From the NCBI GenBank assembly GCA_964467315.1, contig CAYXSA010000009.1:1-64000 (forward strand): a stretch of DNA of 64,000 nt, written 5' to 3'. The notes under the pieces are model-generated. The model had not been told where the DNA came from and ran no database searches. It saw nothing but the letters and a program-made list of their open reading frames with translations. The position numbers were made by a program, and so were the translations under genes. Shown here piece by piece: positions 42,515 to 50,190 of this stretch (position 1 is the first letter of the stretch; every line of letters starts with the position of its first letter). The DNA is from JAAFIM01 sp964467315. GTDB taxonomy: Bacteria; Bacteroidota; Bacteroidia; Chitinophagales; Saprospiraceae.

Positions 42515-42574
42515 AAATGAAACGGTTTATTTTTTTTGAAGAAGTGGGGTGTTAAGTTCGGCTGCAAGGGCGTT

Positions 42575-43249
42575 TTAGTCCATCGTCCAAGACTGGCAGG
42601 CGATTTCGATTTCTTCAACGGCTACTTCATCGCCGTCGTGTGCGTCCATCGTAGTTGGGGTATACTTTACGACGAAAGCCTTTTTGAGCTTCCAAGTAAA
42701 GACGGTATTATGTCCGTTTCCGCGTCCTGTTTCGAGCAAGCGGATGGTTACATCGCGCATATCGCCGAAGAGTGCGCCAGTGGCTACGTTGTTGAACCAA
42801 GTGTAGAGGGATTTATCGTTGGCGAACATCCCTTTTTTGAGGGTAATGTTGCCAAAAGTTACCTGTCCTGGTCGTTTTTGCTTAAAAAAGTCGGTAGAAT
42901 TGCCATCGCGGAACTCGTAAGCTTCTGTGCCAGCTTCGAGCCCGTCGCAGGTTTGAAAGCCGATGTTCATATCCATGCCCAAATCGACCTCGAACATAAA
43001 TTTGCTCAGCGCCCAGCCGTCGTTGCGGTTGTCGGAGTCGGGTTTGTAGGCGGTGGAAAGGCTGGATTTATCGGAGCGCGAGGGGGCGTATTTGCCGCGA
43101 TTGATGGGGAAGCGCGGGTCGTCGAATTTCGGCGGGTTGTATTTGCCCAAATTAGCCAGCGGCAGTCGCGGGATATTCACCACAGGCGGCGCGTAGGGGC
43201 TGTTGATGGGCGGCTTGGGAAAATTTATGGGGGGAGGATTAAATGCCAT
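42575..43249 (-). CDS. Tail-tube paralogue with proline-rich N-terminal extension
   Basis: The 224-residue protein has a tube domain (about 80-224): KFMFEVDLGMDMNIGFQTCD, then GLEAGTEAYEFRDGN, KRPGQVTFGNITLKKGMF, and EVAVEEIEIACQSWTMD. The first 70 residues are a Pro/Ile-rich tract of repeated PINxP and PRLP units (PPPINFPKPPINSPYAPPVV). This extension has no counterpart in the 162-residue canonical tube. It is likely a minor ring at one end of the tube, with the extension reaching along the spike or cargo channel. That role is inferred. Confidence 0.85.
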   Translation of the reverse strand: MAFNPPPINFPKPPINSPYAPPVVNIPRLPLANLGKYNPPKFDDPRFPINRGKYAPSRSDKSSLSTAYKPDSDNRNDGWALSKFMFEVDLGMDMNIGFQTCDGLEAGTEAYEFRDGNSTDFFKQKRPGQVTFGNITLKKGMFANDKSLYTWFNNVATGALFGDMRDVTIRLLETGRGNGHNTVFTWKLKKAFVVKYTPTTMDAHDGDEVAVEEIEIACQSWTMD

Positions 43250-43311
43250 AAGCGGGGCGAAATTTTATAGGCTATTTTTGGGGATTACTGCGCATTTTGC
43301 ATTTTTTTTGG

Positions 43312-43451
43312 GGCGAGCCGCTTCGGCGCTGTCACGGCGTGCTTACGCACTTGTTTGCGCCTTGCGTCGGGCTATGCGGGGTTTTATACCTTCGCGCCTT
43401 TGGCGCTCGGTACAGCGCGCAGCTGCGCGCTGCCCCTACTATCCCTCTCGC
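43312..43451 (+). repeat. R1 structured element, copy 19 (class C, compensated P1)
   Basis: The GGCGAGCC start and CTATCCCTCTCGC end pair as GCGAG/CTCGC, the same double change as at 20646 but in the other orientation and with different cargo. P3 is class A. Confidence 0.8.
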
Positions 43452-43478
43452 AAGGTTCATTCGGGGGTATGGCGTTTT

Positions 43479-44213
43479 TTAGAAGCCTATGCTGCCTGAG
43501 ATACTGCCCGAAATACTGCCCGTGAGATTGCCGACTGCGGAGAGTGCGCCGCTGACTGCGCCATTGATAGCGCCGCCAATCATACCGCTGATCATACCGA
43601 GTAAGCCACCGCCGCTGGAGTCGAGTGTCCAAGACTGGCAGGCTATTTCGATTTCTTCTACGGCTACCTCGTCGCCATCGTTAGCATCCATGCTGGTGGG
43701 TGCATAGCGCACGACGAATGCTTTATTGAGTGTCCAAGTGAAGACCACTCCCCCACTTTCGTCGAGCAAGCGAATTTTCACGGTGCGCATATCGCCGAAA
43801 ATAGCGCCAGTAGCCACGTTTTTGAACCACTTGTAAAGGTCTTTATCACCTGCAAACATGCCCTTTTTGAGGGTAACATTGCTAAAAGCTACCTGACCTG
43901 GTCGCTTTTGTTTGTGAAAATCTGTCGCATTGCCATCGCGGAATTCGTAGGCTTCTATGGTTGTTTCCAGCCCATCACAGGTTTGAAAGCCGATATTGAC
44001 ATTGCTGCCAAAGTCTACCTCAAAATAAAACTTGCCTTGAGCCCAGCCGTCTTTATTGGAGTGTGATTTTGAGTTATACGCCGAATTGCCCGTTACGCTT
44101 TGGCGCATTGGGCGGAAGATAGAGGTTGGCAGGCGCGGCAGATTGATGCGAACGGGATTAAATGGGGCGCTTGGTAGGCGGGGAATGCTTATAGGTACGG
44201 GGTTGAAAGGCAT
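43479..44213 (-). CDS. Tail-tube paralogue with glycine-zipper hydrophobic tail
   Basis: The 244-residue protein has a short Pro-rich start (PISIPRLPSAPFNPVRINLP), a tube domain (about 58-200: KFYFEVDFGSNVNIGFQTCD, GLETTIEAYEFRDGN, EVAVEEIEIACQSWTLD) and a unique C-terminal tail of about 45 residues. That tail (GGGLLGMISGMIGGAINGAV then SGALSAVG, SISGSISGSIGF) has GxxxG and SxxxG spacing like membrane-inserting or oligomerising glycine zippers. It suggests a tube ring that can enter or seal a membrane. This is inferred; a low-complexity plug is also possible. Confidence 0.85.
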   Translation of the reverse strand: MPFNPVPISIPRLPSAPFNPVRINLPRLPTSIFRPMRQSVTGNSAYNSKSHSNKDGWAQGKFYFEVDFGSNVNIGFQTCDGLETTIEAYEFRDGNATDFHKQKRPGQVAFSNVTLKKGMFAGDKDLYKWFKNVATGAIFGDMRTVKIRLLDESGGVVFTWTLNKAFVVRYAPTSMDANDGDEVAVEEIEIACQSWTLDSSGGGLLGMISGMIGGAINGAVSGALSAVGNLTGSISGSISGSIGF

Positions 44214-44300
44214 AATGTTTACTTATTTTGGGGGAAGGCTCTAACTCTGCGAAAAAATAGGCAAATCGCATAGCAAGATACGAACATTTAGTGAAAGCAC

Positions 44301-44342
44301 AAAAAAACCTACGCAAGTTTTTAAGGCTTACGTAGGTTTTTA
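44301..44342 (-). terminator. Rho-independent terminator after the main tube gene
   Basis: AAACCTACG pairs with CGTAGGTTT, with T and A runs on both sides, so it can work in either direction. It lies about 35 bases after the stop of the tube gene and separates sheath-tube transcription from the minor tube genes. Confidence 0.8.
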
Positions 44343-44375
44343 TTATTGTACCTAAGTTTTGCTTAGGCTGCTTTA

Positions 44376-44864
44376 CTAAGAGATTTCGAGTTCCCAGTAG
44401 TCAACCGCGAGTTCGATTTCTTCCACAGCAACTTCAGAATCAGCTTCTGCGTCAAGGGGAGTTGGCGTGTATTTGACGACGATAGCGTTAGACACGCGCC
44501 AAGTCATCATCACTTCGTTTGCTTCGTCAAGAAGCTCAATAACGATAGCGCGAGCTTGTGGGCGGTAGCTGTGTCCTTGTGCCATTTCTTTGTACCAGTC
44601 GTATAGGTCTTTGTGGGACTTGAACATGCCTTTTTTCAGGGTGATGTTGCTATACGAAACCATACCTGGGCGTTTGCTTTTGTAGAAAGCGCGTTGGTTG
44701 CCTGGGCGATATTCCATTACGGAGATTTCGCTTTCCAGACCTTCCACTGTTTGGAAGCCGATTTCTGGAAGCGTGTCAATATTGACACGGAAATAGAACT
44801 TAGCGAGAGGCCAGCTTTCGTTGAAGTTGGTATTCTCAAGCGGTTTATATGAATCGAGAGCCAT
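44376..44864 (-). CDS. Main tail-tube protein
   Basis: The 162-residue protein has the plain tube fold: ESWPLAKFYFRVNIDTLPEI, GFQTVEGLESEISVMEYRPG, KSKRPGMVSYSNITLKKGMF, then EVAVEEIELAVDYWELEIS. The length and lack of extensions mark it as the major Afp1/Afp5-type subunit. Codon use favours forms expected of a highly expressed gene, like the sheath and unlike most neighbours. It follows the sheath gene by 171 bases and has its own strong terminator. Confidence 0.93.
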   Translation of the reverse strand: MALDSYKPLENTNFNESWPLAKFYFRVNIDTLPEIGFQTVEGLESEISVMEYRPGNQRAFYKSKRPGMVSYSNITLKKGMFKSHKDLYDWYKEMAQGHSYRPQARAIVIELLDEANEVMMTWRVSNAIVVKYTPTPLDAEADSEVAVEEIELAVDYWELEIS

Positions 44865-45035
44865 TTTGGGGAGAATTTATGGAATTATGAATGTTAGGAA
44901 CGTAGCTTGCTCAATGGAGGGCTACGAAGGGGGAGGGGTGGTGCTGCTTGCGTTCGTTATGAGCGGAGTGGAGCACCTAAAAACTTGGCTAACAAACAAA
45001 TGGCTTTGAGCCGTTCGTTATACCTTTACCAACTA

Positions 45036-46514
45036 CTATCCGCCGCCGGGCATTTTTTGTTGGAAGGTGATGACGATGAACTCGGCAGGGCGAGAGATAG
45101 CCACTTTCACGCTGATTTTCATATAACCGTCAAGAATATCTTGAGGAGTCATAGTTGAGCCCAGACCGCAATCAACTTGGAACGCTTCGTCTTCTGATGA
45201 ACCAACCAAAGCGCCAGCTTGCCATTGACCACGCAAGAATGATGAAATCATGCTGCGGATAGCAACCCAAGTGTTCGCGTCGTTTGGACGGAATACGAAA
45301 GGCTCTGCTGCGAATTTGATAGATTGTTCGAGCATAATCATCGTACGGCGTACGTTGATATAGCGCCAGTCTTGGCTGTTGCCGTCGAGGGTACGAGCAC
45401 CCCAAACGAGTGTGCCTTTGCCTACGAATGGACGGATAGCATTAACTGCTTTGCCGCTCAAAGGAAGGTTAAGGTCTTCTTGCTCTGCGCTGGTGATGTT
45501 TACAGTTGGGCCAACAACTGAAGAAACGCTCACGTTAGCTGGAGCTTTGAATACGCCTACTGAGCTATCTACGAGTGCGTAGATGCCTGCGATAGCGCCG
45601 CTGGGTGGGAGGATATTGAGTTGTCCGACCATATCAGCGAGGATTTCGTTGTAAGCGGGGCTAACTGCTTTGAGGATGTTAGCTACGCCTGCGTCGAAAC
45701 CGTTAGCGATTTTAGCGATTTCTGCTTTGATGAGTCCGCCTTTTTCTGATTTGTAGTAGCCGTCTGCGACGTTGCTATCTACTTCAGCGCTAAGGAAGTC
45801 GATAAGACCTTGAGCGTTGCTGACATTTGTGTAGTCTACATCGTCGGCTGAAACAACTGTAGTGTTCAACCAAGGATAGTAAGCAGCACCGAAGTCGAGG
45901 AAGTTGTTGCCATAAGCACCACGTGCCTGTGTTACAACATCGTCGTCAAGGAGTGTGCGTTTTACGTCGCCATTGTGTACGTCGAGGATTGCGAAACGGC
46001 TGCGAGTGTCAGCACCGCAATGTTTGAGCATTGCTTGTTGTACGCTTGAGCAGTCGCCAGCACCGAGAAGAACTGCGTCTGGAATAACTACCAAAGTAGG
46101 CTCTGTCTCTTTCAACAGGGTTTGGATACCGCCGCCTGTTTCAGCACCTACGATTTCAGCAGCTTTTACGCCGTTGCCGTAGCCACCTACAGAAACGATG
46201 TAAGCTGCGCCGCCACCGTTTGCGAAGTACAGCTGAATGCTGCGATACATGTAGTACTGAGAAGCCGCATCTACTGACAAGCCACCGTTACCATCTACAG
46301 AGAAAGTAATTTTAGGAGCGCCACCGAAGAAGTTGATGTACTCAACCAATGAAGTGATGCGCAGGGGCGTGTTAGTGAGGTCGCGTTTGCCAGCTTTCGC
46401 TTTTGCAGTGTACCCGATGAATGCGGGTACAGCTGTAGCGACTGCTACCACCGAGTTAGAGAAGGCGCTTTTCTCTTCGATATACACGCCTGGGGTTGCA
46501 TACTGTTTGGACAT
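45036..46514 (-). CDS. Contractile tail sheath protein
   Basis: The 492-residue protein begins MSKQYATPGVYIEEKSAFSN and has AVPAFIGYTAKAK, then a C-terminal sheath core with GKGTLVWGARTLDGNSQDWR, YINVRRTMIMLEQSIKFAAE, FVFRPNDANTWVAIRSMISS and the handshake strand region ending MKISVKVAISRPAEFIVITF. This is the Afp2-4/Pvc2-4 sheath family. Only one sheath gene is present in the window, whereas Afp has three. Codon use suggests high expression. A good promoter lies about 90 bases upstream of the ATG. Confidence 0.96.
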   Translation of the reverse strand: MSKQYATPGVYIEEKSAFSNSVVAVATAVPAFIGYTAKAKAGKRDLTNTPLRITSLVEYINFFGGAPKITFSVDGNGGLSVDAASQYYMYRSIQLYFANGGGAAYIVSVGGYGNGVKAAEIVGAETGGGIQTLLKETEPTLVVIPDAVLLGAGDCSSVQQAMLKHCGADTRSRFAILDVHNGDVKRTLLDDDVVTQARGAYGNNFLDFGAAYYPWLNTTVVSADDVDYTNVSNAQGLIDFLSAEVDSNVADGYYKSEKGGLIKAEIAKIANGFDAGVANILKAVSPAYNEILADMVGQLNILPPSGAIAGIYALVDSSVGVFKAPANVSVSSVVGPTVNITSAEQEDLNLPLSGKAVNAIRPFVGKGTLVWGARTLDGNSQDWRYINVRRTMIMLEQSIKFAAEPFVFRPNDANTWVAIRSMISSFLRGQWQAGALVGSSEDEAFQVDCGLGSTMTPQDILDGYMKISVKVAISRPAEFIVITFQQKMPGGG

Positions 46515-46604
46515 GATTTAATTGATTTGGGGAAAAATGAAAAATTTAATTTTTTTGTGTGGAAGGAGTACATTTGACTGTAGTCGTTCGCTGTATTGCC
46601 TGTG

Positions 46605-46635
46605 CAAATATAAAAGGCTTTTTACAAATAAACAA
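46605..46635 (-). promoter_or_regulatory. Promoter of the sheath-tube unit
   Basis: On the minus strand TTG (46635-46633) and TATATTTG (46612-46605) are separated by 20 bases, matching the Bacteroidota -33/-7 arrangement. The predicted leader is about 85 bases. It overlaps the stop of the upstream gene. Confidence 0.7.
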
Positions 46636-47728
46636 GCAATTCAGAAAAAACTTCAGATTTATTTTCAAAATTTGTTTTGAAACTTGAGCGAGCCGTAGCA
46701 CAAGGAAGGTCTAATATCGAATCTACCTTATTTTTTCCCTTTTTCGTGCGCAGCCTAAACTTTTCGTCCTGCGCTTCTTTCAAGGGAATGGGTTGCGTAC
46801 TCATCACTTCTACCGCTTTGCCCCCTGCTTCCAAGACCACTTCTTTTGGAGCGGTGAAATTGACAGCATCGGCATTGCGTCCGCGACGACCATCCATTAT
46901 TTGCCAGTCGGTATGTACGGGGCTGGGGGTATTCTCTATTATAAGGTAGCGCCACTTGATAGCGCGATTCTTGAAACGTAGACTATAGTTTTGCCGAATT
47001 ACTGCGCCATTGGCATCGTAGAACGAATAAATACTCTTGTCTGCCTTGTCCAAAAATACATCTATCACCCCAAAGACCTTACCCACCGAGTTGGGCACCA
47101 GATAAAAGGTAGAAGCCAATTCCCCATTCAAAAAAACGCGATAGCGCCCAGCAGGCTCTTCCGTTAAATTGAGATTGATAAAACTATGCTCCCCTTCTTG
47201 CTGCGCATCAAACGCGATAGCATCAAAATCGTCCCGCACTTCTACCAAAGCATCGCGCAAGGGCGCTGCATAAGCATAACGCATCTGATGTGTGCCCATA
47301 GGCAAACGGTCTTCAGCGGTAGCGAAACCCTTTTTGGAAAGGCTTTTTTTGCCCGAATCCTGCTTATCGGCTATCTTGTTGCTAAAATAGTATATTTCGT
47401 TGGAAAATTCAAAGGGTAACTCCGAATAATTTAAAAAATAATTATCCAGCACCCGAATCCAAAAGGTAAGCTTTACAGGTTTCGTGAGCTGATACACATT
47501 ATTGCGCATCTCGTCCGTGCGATAACCCAATAAAATCCCCTTCTTATCTACCCGAAACTGCAAATTGAGCTTGCGCAACTCATACAAGGTACTATCATCA
47601 GGTATCAACTCCGCAGATGCAAATAGCCCGTCCTTAAAATAGTCGTGCGTAACCCACACATTACACAGTTCGGTGTATCGTGAAGATAAATCAAGCTGTA
47701 AAAGGTGTTGATTTACGTTTTTTGCCAT
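46622..47728 (-). CDS. Injection-system-associated protein of unknown function
   Basis: The 368-residue protein has no signal peptide or membrane span. It looks mostly beta: LTFWIRVLDNYFLNYSELPF, INLNLTEEPAGRYRVFLNGE, and SIYSFYDANGAVIRQNYSLR. It lies between the cap gene (DUF4255) and the sheath gene, on the same strand. I do not recognise the family. The Ig-like strand-rich layout and place in the locus suggest a structural part of the sheath end or an extracellular sleeve, but there is no direct evidence. It ends TNFENKSEVFSELLVYL. Confidence 0.75.
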   Translation of the reverse strand: MAKNVNQHLLQLDLSSRYTELCNVWVTHDYFKDGLFASAELIPDDSTLYELRKLNLQFRVDKKGILLGYRTDEMRNNVYQLTKPVKLTFWIRVLDNYFLNYSELPFEFSNEIYYFSNKIADKQDSGKKSLSKKGFATAEDRLPMGTHQMRYAYAAPLRDALVEVRDDFDAIAFDAQQEGEHSFINLNLTEEPAGRYRVFLNGELASTFYLVPNSVGKVFGVIDVFLDKADKSIYSFYDANGAVIRQNYSLRFKNRAIKWRYLIIENTPSPVHTDWQIMDGRRGRNADAVNFTAPKEVVLEAGGKAVEVMSTQPIPLKEAQDEKFRLRTKKGKNKVDSILDLPCATARSSFKTNFENKSEVFSELLVYL

Positions 47729-47799
47729 TTGCTTATTATATATGTAGTATCAAGTAGGAGTATAATCAAAAAGAGGGATAAGGCTCGAATAAGCGATTT

Positions 47800-47896
47800 G
47801 CGTGAGGGATAGAAGCGGAACCAGCGAAGCGCGTAGCGCTGAAGCTGATGCAGCGGATAGCCCGACCCGAAGCGCGTAGCGCTGAAGGGGCACGCC
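47800..47896 (-). repeat. R1 structured element, copy 20 (class A)
   Basis: P1 and P3 are intact. The arm and P2 both carry AGCGC-GTA-GCGCT palindromes, the same word used in two different loops of one copy. CACGCC joins ATAATGACGA and an R3 array. Confidence 0.85.
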
Positions 47897-47991
47897 ATAA
47901 TGACGAATGACGAATGACGAATGACGAATGATGATTGTGCTTTGTGTATAAACTTGATTATCAAGGTCTTATGCACAAAACTCGTAACTCG
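47897..47991. repeat. R3 heptamer array with full core
   Basis: Five ATGACGA units are followed by the core GCTTTGTGTATAAACTTGAT then TATCAAGG and TTATGCACAAA, and by CGTAACT units. It abuts the stop of the DUF4255 gene. Confidence 0.83.
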
Positions 47992-48552
47992 CTAGGTTTG
48001 CTTGATGTACGGTATCGTCGGCGAAGGCATACGGTGCTGAATCGGTATCGTTTTGAGCCGATAAAGCGCCGAAGGCATATATTTCGCACCCACCAAACCC
48101 CAGAGATTGCTCACATCGCGCATCTCCATTGGCACCAGCTCCGCCTGCAATTTGTCGATAACCCCATTGAGCGCAGGGCTATTTTGAGGGTCGAAAATGC
48201 CGTTGCGGCTCTGAAAAAAAGCTATCGTCGAGGAGATAAATTTTACCCCCTCCAAGTAATTTTCTGGAGTAAAATACGCTGAAAAAAGCAGATATATCTG
48301 CACATTCACGGGCGCATTCAGCTTGATAAAATCCCCCGTTTCGGTCTTTTCATAAGAACCCGTTACGCTTTTCGAGCGGTCTTGCTCTATGCCCACGAGC
48401 GAAAGCACGATTTTATCAGTTTCCTGCACCGCCAAAGAGCCGTCCAGGTTCATCAAATTCGAGAGCAAAACCTTGTCTTCATTTAGGCTATGCTTCGAGC
48501 GCAAAAACTTGTTCAGTTCCTGATATATGGCGTTGAGGACTTCGTGTATCAC
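47992..48552 (-). CDS. DUF4255 (Pvc16/Afp16-like) cap or sheath-terminator protein
   Basis: The 186-residue protein reads IHEVLNAIYQELNKFLRSKH at the start, then KIVLSLVGIEQDRSKS, VNVQIYLLFSAYFTPENYLE and LNGVIDKLQAELVPMEMRDV, the pattern of the DUF4255 N-terminal domain of Afp16/Pvc16. By homology it closes the distal end of tube and sheath. The start is a GTG at 48552; no ATG lies at a suitable position. It is followed by R1 and R3 repeats and then the unknown gene at 46622. Confidence 0.9.
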   Translation of the reverse strand: MIHEVLNAIYQELNKFLRSKHSLNEDKVLLSNLMNLDGSLAVQETDKIVLSLVGIEQDRSKSVTGSYEKTETGDFIKLNAPVNVQIYLLFSAYFTPENYLEGVKFISSTIAFFQSRNGIFDPQNSPALNGVIDKLQAELVPMEMRDVSNLWGLVGAKYMPSALYRLKTIPIQHRMPSPTIPYIKQT

Positions 48553-48588
48553 GGGCAGAAAAGGGGGAATTTTTTAGTAATTTGTAGA

Positions 48589-48843
48589 TTATTCTTCTGC
48601 GGGCTCTGGCTCTGGTGCCATCAGCGTGCGTATCGCCATCGCCGTAAAGCGCATAATATATATGCCCAAAAACGAAACCAAATAACCCAGCAAATACAAC
48701 CACCAGACATAGCTACTCTCCTTTTCGTTGAGGTCGACAGTCTCGGGCGTGAAACCGAAAAACCATAAAAACACCACCGCCAGCGGTAGCGCAAGCAAAA
48801 GCGCAACGAAAAACCAAAGAAACTCTCTTGCCAGACCTTTCAT
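48589..48843 (-). CDS. Small two-span membrane protein
   Basis: The 84-residue protein has two membrane spans (FLWFFVALLLALPLAVVFLW near 8-30; WWLYLLGYLVSFLGIYIMRF near 47-66) and an acidic C-terminus (PEPEPAEE). It lies 36 bases upstream of the cap gene in the same direction and may start the transcript. A membrane anchor for a cell-bound system (as in T6SS-iv) is one possibility; an unrelated small protein is another. No family was recognised. Confidence 0.65.
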   Translation of the reverse strand: MKGLAREFLWFFVALLLALPLAVVFLWFFGFTPETVDLNEKESSYVWWLYLLGYLVSFLGIYIMRFTAMAIRTLMAPEPEPAEE

Positions 48844-48984
48844 AATGCTGTTTGAAGTTCAATCAATGTCCCAAAACTACAAAACTTATCCACAAATGCG
48901 CAAAATTTTTTGCCTTTTTTTTTTAGCGTTGCCGTTTAAGCTATAAATGAAACAGCGCCGAGCCTCATTTATCCGCATTTTTTT

Positions 48985-49088
48985 GGGCCTGCCCCCGCTC
49001 CCCCGCCCGCGCAAATGCGCGGGCGTGAAAGGTCGCGGGGTCGGGCTATGCGGGGCGTATATTTATACGCCCCTACTATCCCTCATGC
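48985..49088 (+). repeat. R1 structured element, copy 21 (class A, one P1 pair lost)
   Basis: Ends read GCCTG and CATGC, so the middle P1 pair is now a mismatch while the outer pairs hold. P2 is CCCGCGC-AAAT-GCGCGGG within a longer stem. A GCGCGCCGCGC/GCGCGGCGCGC hairpin with a CTTTG-type loop follows at 49097-49122. Confidence 0.75.
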
Positions 49089-49126
49089 AAATACGGCGCG
49101 CGCCGCGCAAAGGCGCGGCGCGCAAT

Positions 49127-50110
49127 CTACCAAGTCTTATACAGCGTCCCAAACACCGAGAGCCACTGCTCCGTAGTAGCGATTTTATCGAACCATAGGC
49201 GCAGGCTGCCATTTTTTTCGATTTTCAATTTCAATACGCTGCTGCTGCCCGCCAGCAAATCGCGCACAGCACCATATCTGCCCGCCCAGCGCGGCAATTT
49301 AATGGCGATAGCAGGCAGCTGCAAAACGCGGGCATAGTGTACCGCATCGGCATTGCCACGCGGCAGATAAAGCAGCGACCAATGCGGCAAAGGCGCAAGC
49401 GCCGAAAGCTGAAAAACCCGCCCCTGTAGCCGCAAGAAAAAGGGCGCATTTTCGGACGAATGGGCAGCCGCCTTTTCCAATTTTTCGAGCCAAAAACTAT
49501 CCACGCTTAGATTTTTTTCGGGCTTTAAGGCAGGCACAAGCTGCTCTTCGCTGTATTGTCGACGCTGCACAAAGGTCGGATTAAATACCCCATCATTCGG
49601 CAAAATGTACCAAGACAGGCAAATATGCTCCCTATTCCATGCAAGCAAATACTGCTCTCTTTGTATGTAAAAAACGCCCTTGCCCGTAACGCGAAGCTCC
49701 GTATCAGCATAAAGCGGCAGGCTTTTTTGCGCGAATGTGCGCCAAACAGTAATGTTTTGCATGGGCATGATGAGCGAATAACGCGCGATGCCTACCTCAT
49801 CGCGCGAGGATACCAAATGCCAGTAGCCACTCGTATCTATGCCCGCAGCAGCCGAGCCGCCACCCAGGGTTAGCGCCCAAATCTCTTCCTCCAGCCGCTT
49901 GCCAAATAAATCCCGCTGCAAAGCCACAACGCCCCTTTGTAGCCAAATTTGCTGCCGCCAAATATCGCCCTTCGCCTGCTGCCAAACCCAAGCAGGACGA
50001 AAACTAAAAACCAATTCGGCTTGGTTGCTGATGTACAAAGCTTGGGTACGCTGTGCCCAATTTATCCCCGAAAACAAGCATAAAAGGATTGGTATTATCG
50101 AAAATCGCAT
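49127..50110 (-). CDS. Secreted protein of unknown function
   Basis: The 327-residue product has a signal peptide (MRFSIIPILLCLFSGINWAQ). The mature part is Trp- and Tyr-rich with alternating strands (QALYISNQAELVFSFRPAWV, VFYIQREQYLLAWNREHICL), and the C-terminal part (SVLKLKIEKNGSLRLWFDKI) also looks beta. It could be a small outer-membrane or surface protein but no barrel signature is clear. It is divergent from the stressosome gene, sharing an 80-base intergenic region. Confidence 0.7.
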   Translation of the reverse strand: MRFSIIPILLCLFSGINWAQRTQALYISNQAELVFSFRPAWVWQQAKGDIWRQQIWLQRGVVALQRDLFGKRLEEEIWALTLGGGSAAAGIDTSGYWHLVSSRDEVGIARYSLIMPMQNITVWRTFAQKSLPLYADTELRVTGKGVFYIQREQYLLAWNREHICLSWYILPNDGVFNPTFVQRRQYSEEQLVPALKPEKNLSVDSFWLEKLEKAAAHSSENAPFFLRLQGRVFQLSALAPLPHWSLLYLPRGNADAVHYARVLQLPAIAIKLPRWAGRYGAVRDLLAGSSSVLKLKIEKNGSLRLWFDKIATTEQWLSVFGTLYKTW

Positions 50111-50118
50111 ATTCTATG

Positions 50119-50126
50119 TATTTTTG
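50119..50126 (+). promoter_or_regulatory. Weak candidate -7 box for the RsbR-like gene
   Basis: TATTTTTG matches TAnnTTTG and lies 65 bases before the ATG; the -33 element is not at the normal distance. Confidence 0.35.
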
Positions 50127-50190
50127 CACTGTACTTTCTAAGAATTTTCGCCAGCCTTATCTAACTATTTTGTATCTGGTTACTGAAGCT

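Noticed and set aside
32317..48843. Prophage
   Set aside because: There is no capsid, portal, terminase, integrase or lysis gene; the gene set is that of an Afp-like injection system.
32317..48843. Canonical T6SS (subtype i-iii)
   Set aside because: No TssJLM membrane complex, TssK or TssB/TssC two-part sheath; a single long sheath gene and DUF4255 cap point to the Afp-like group.
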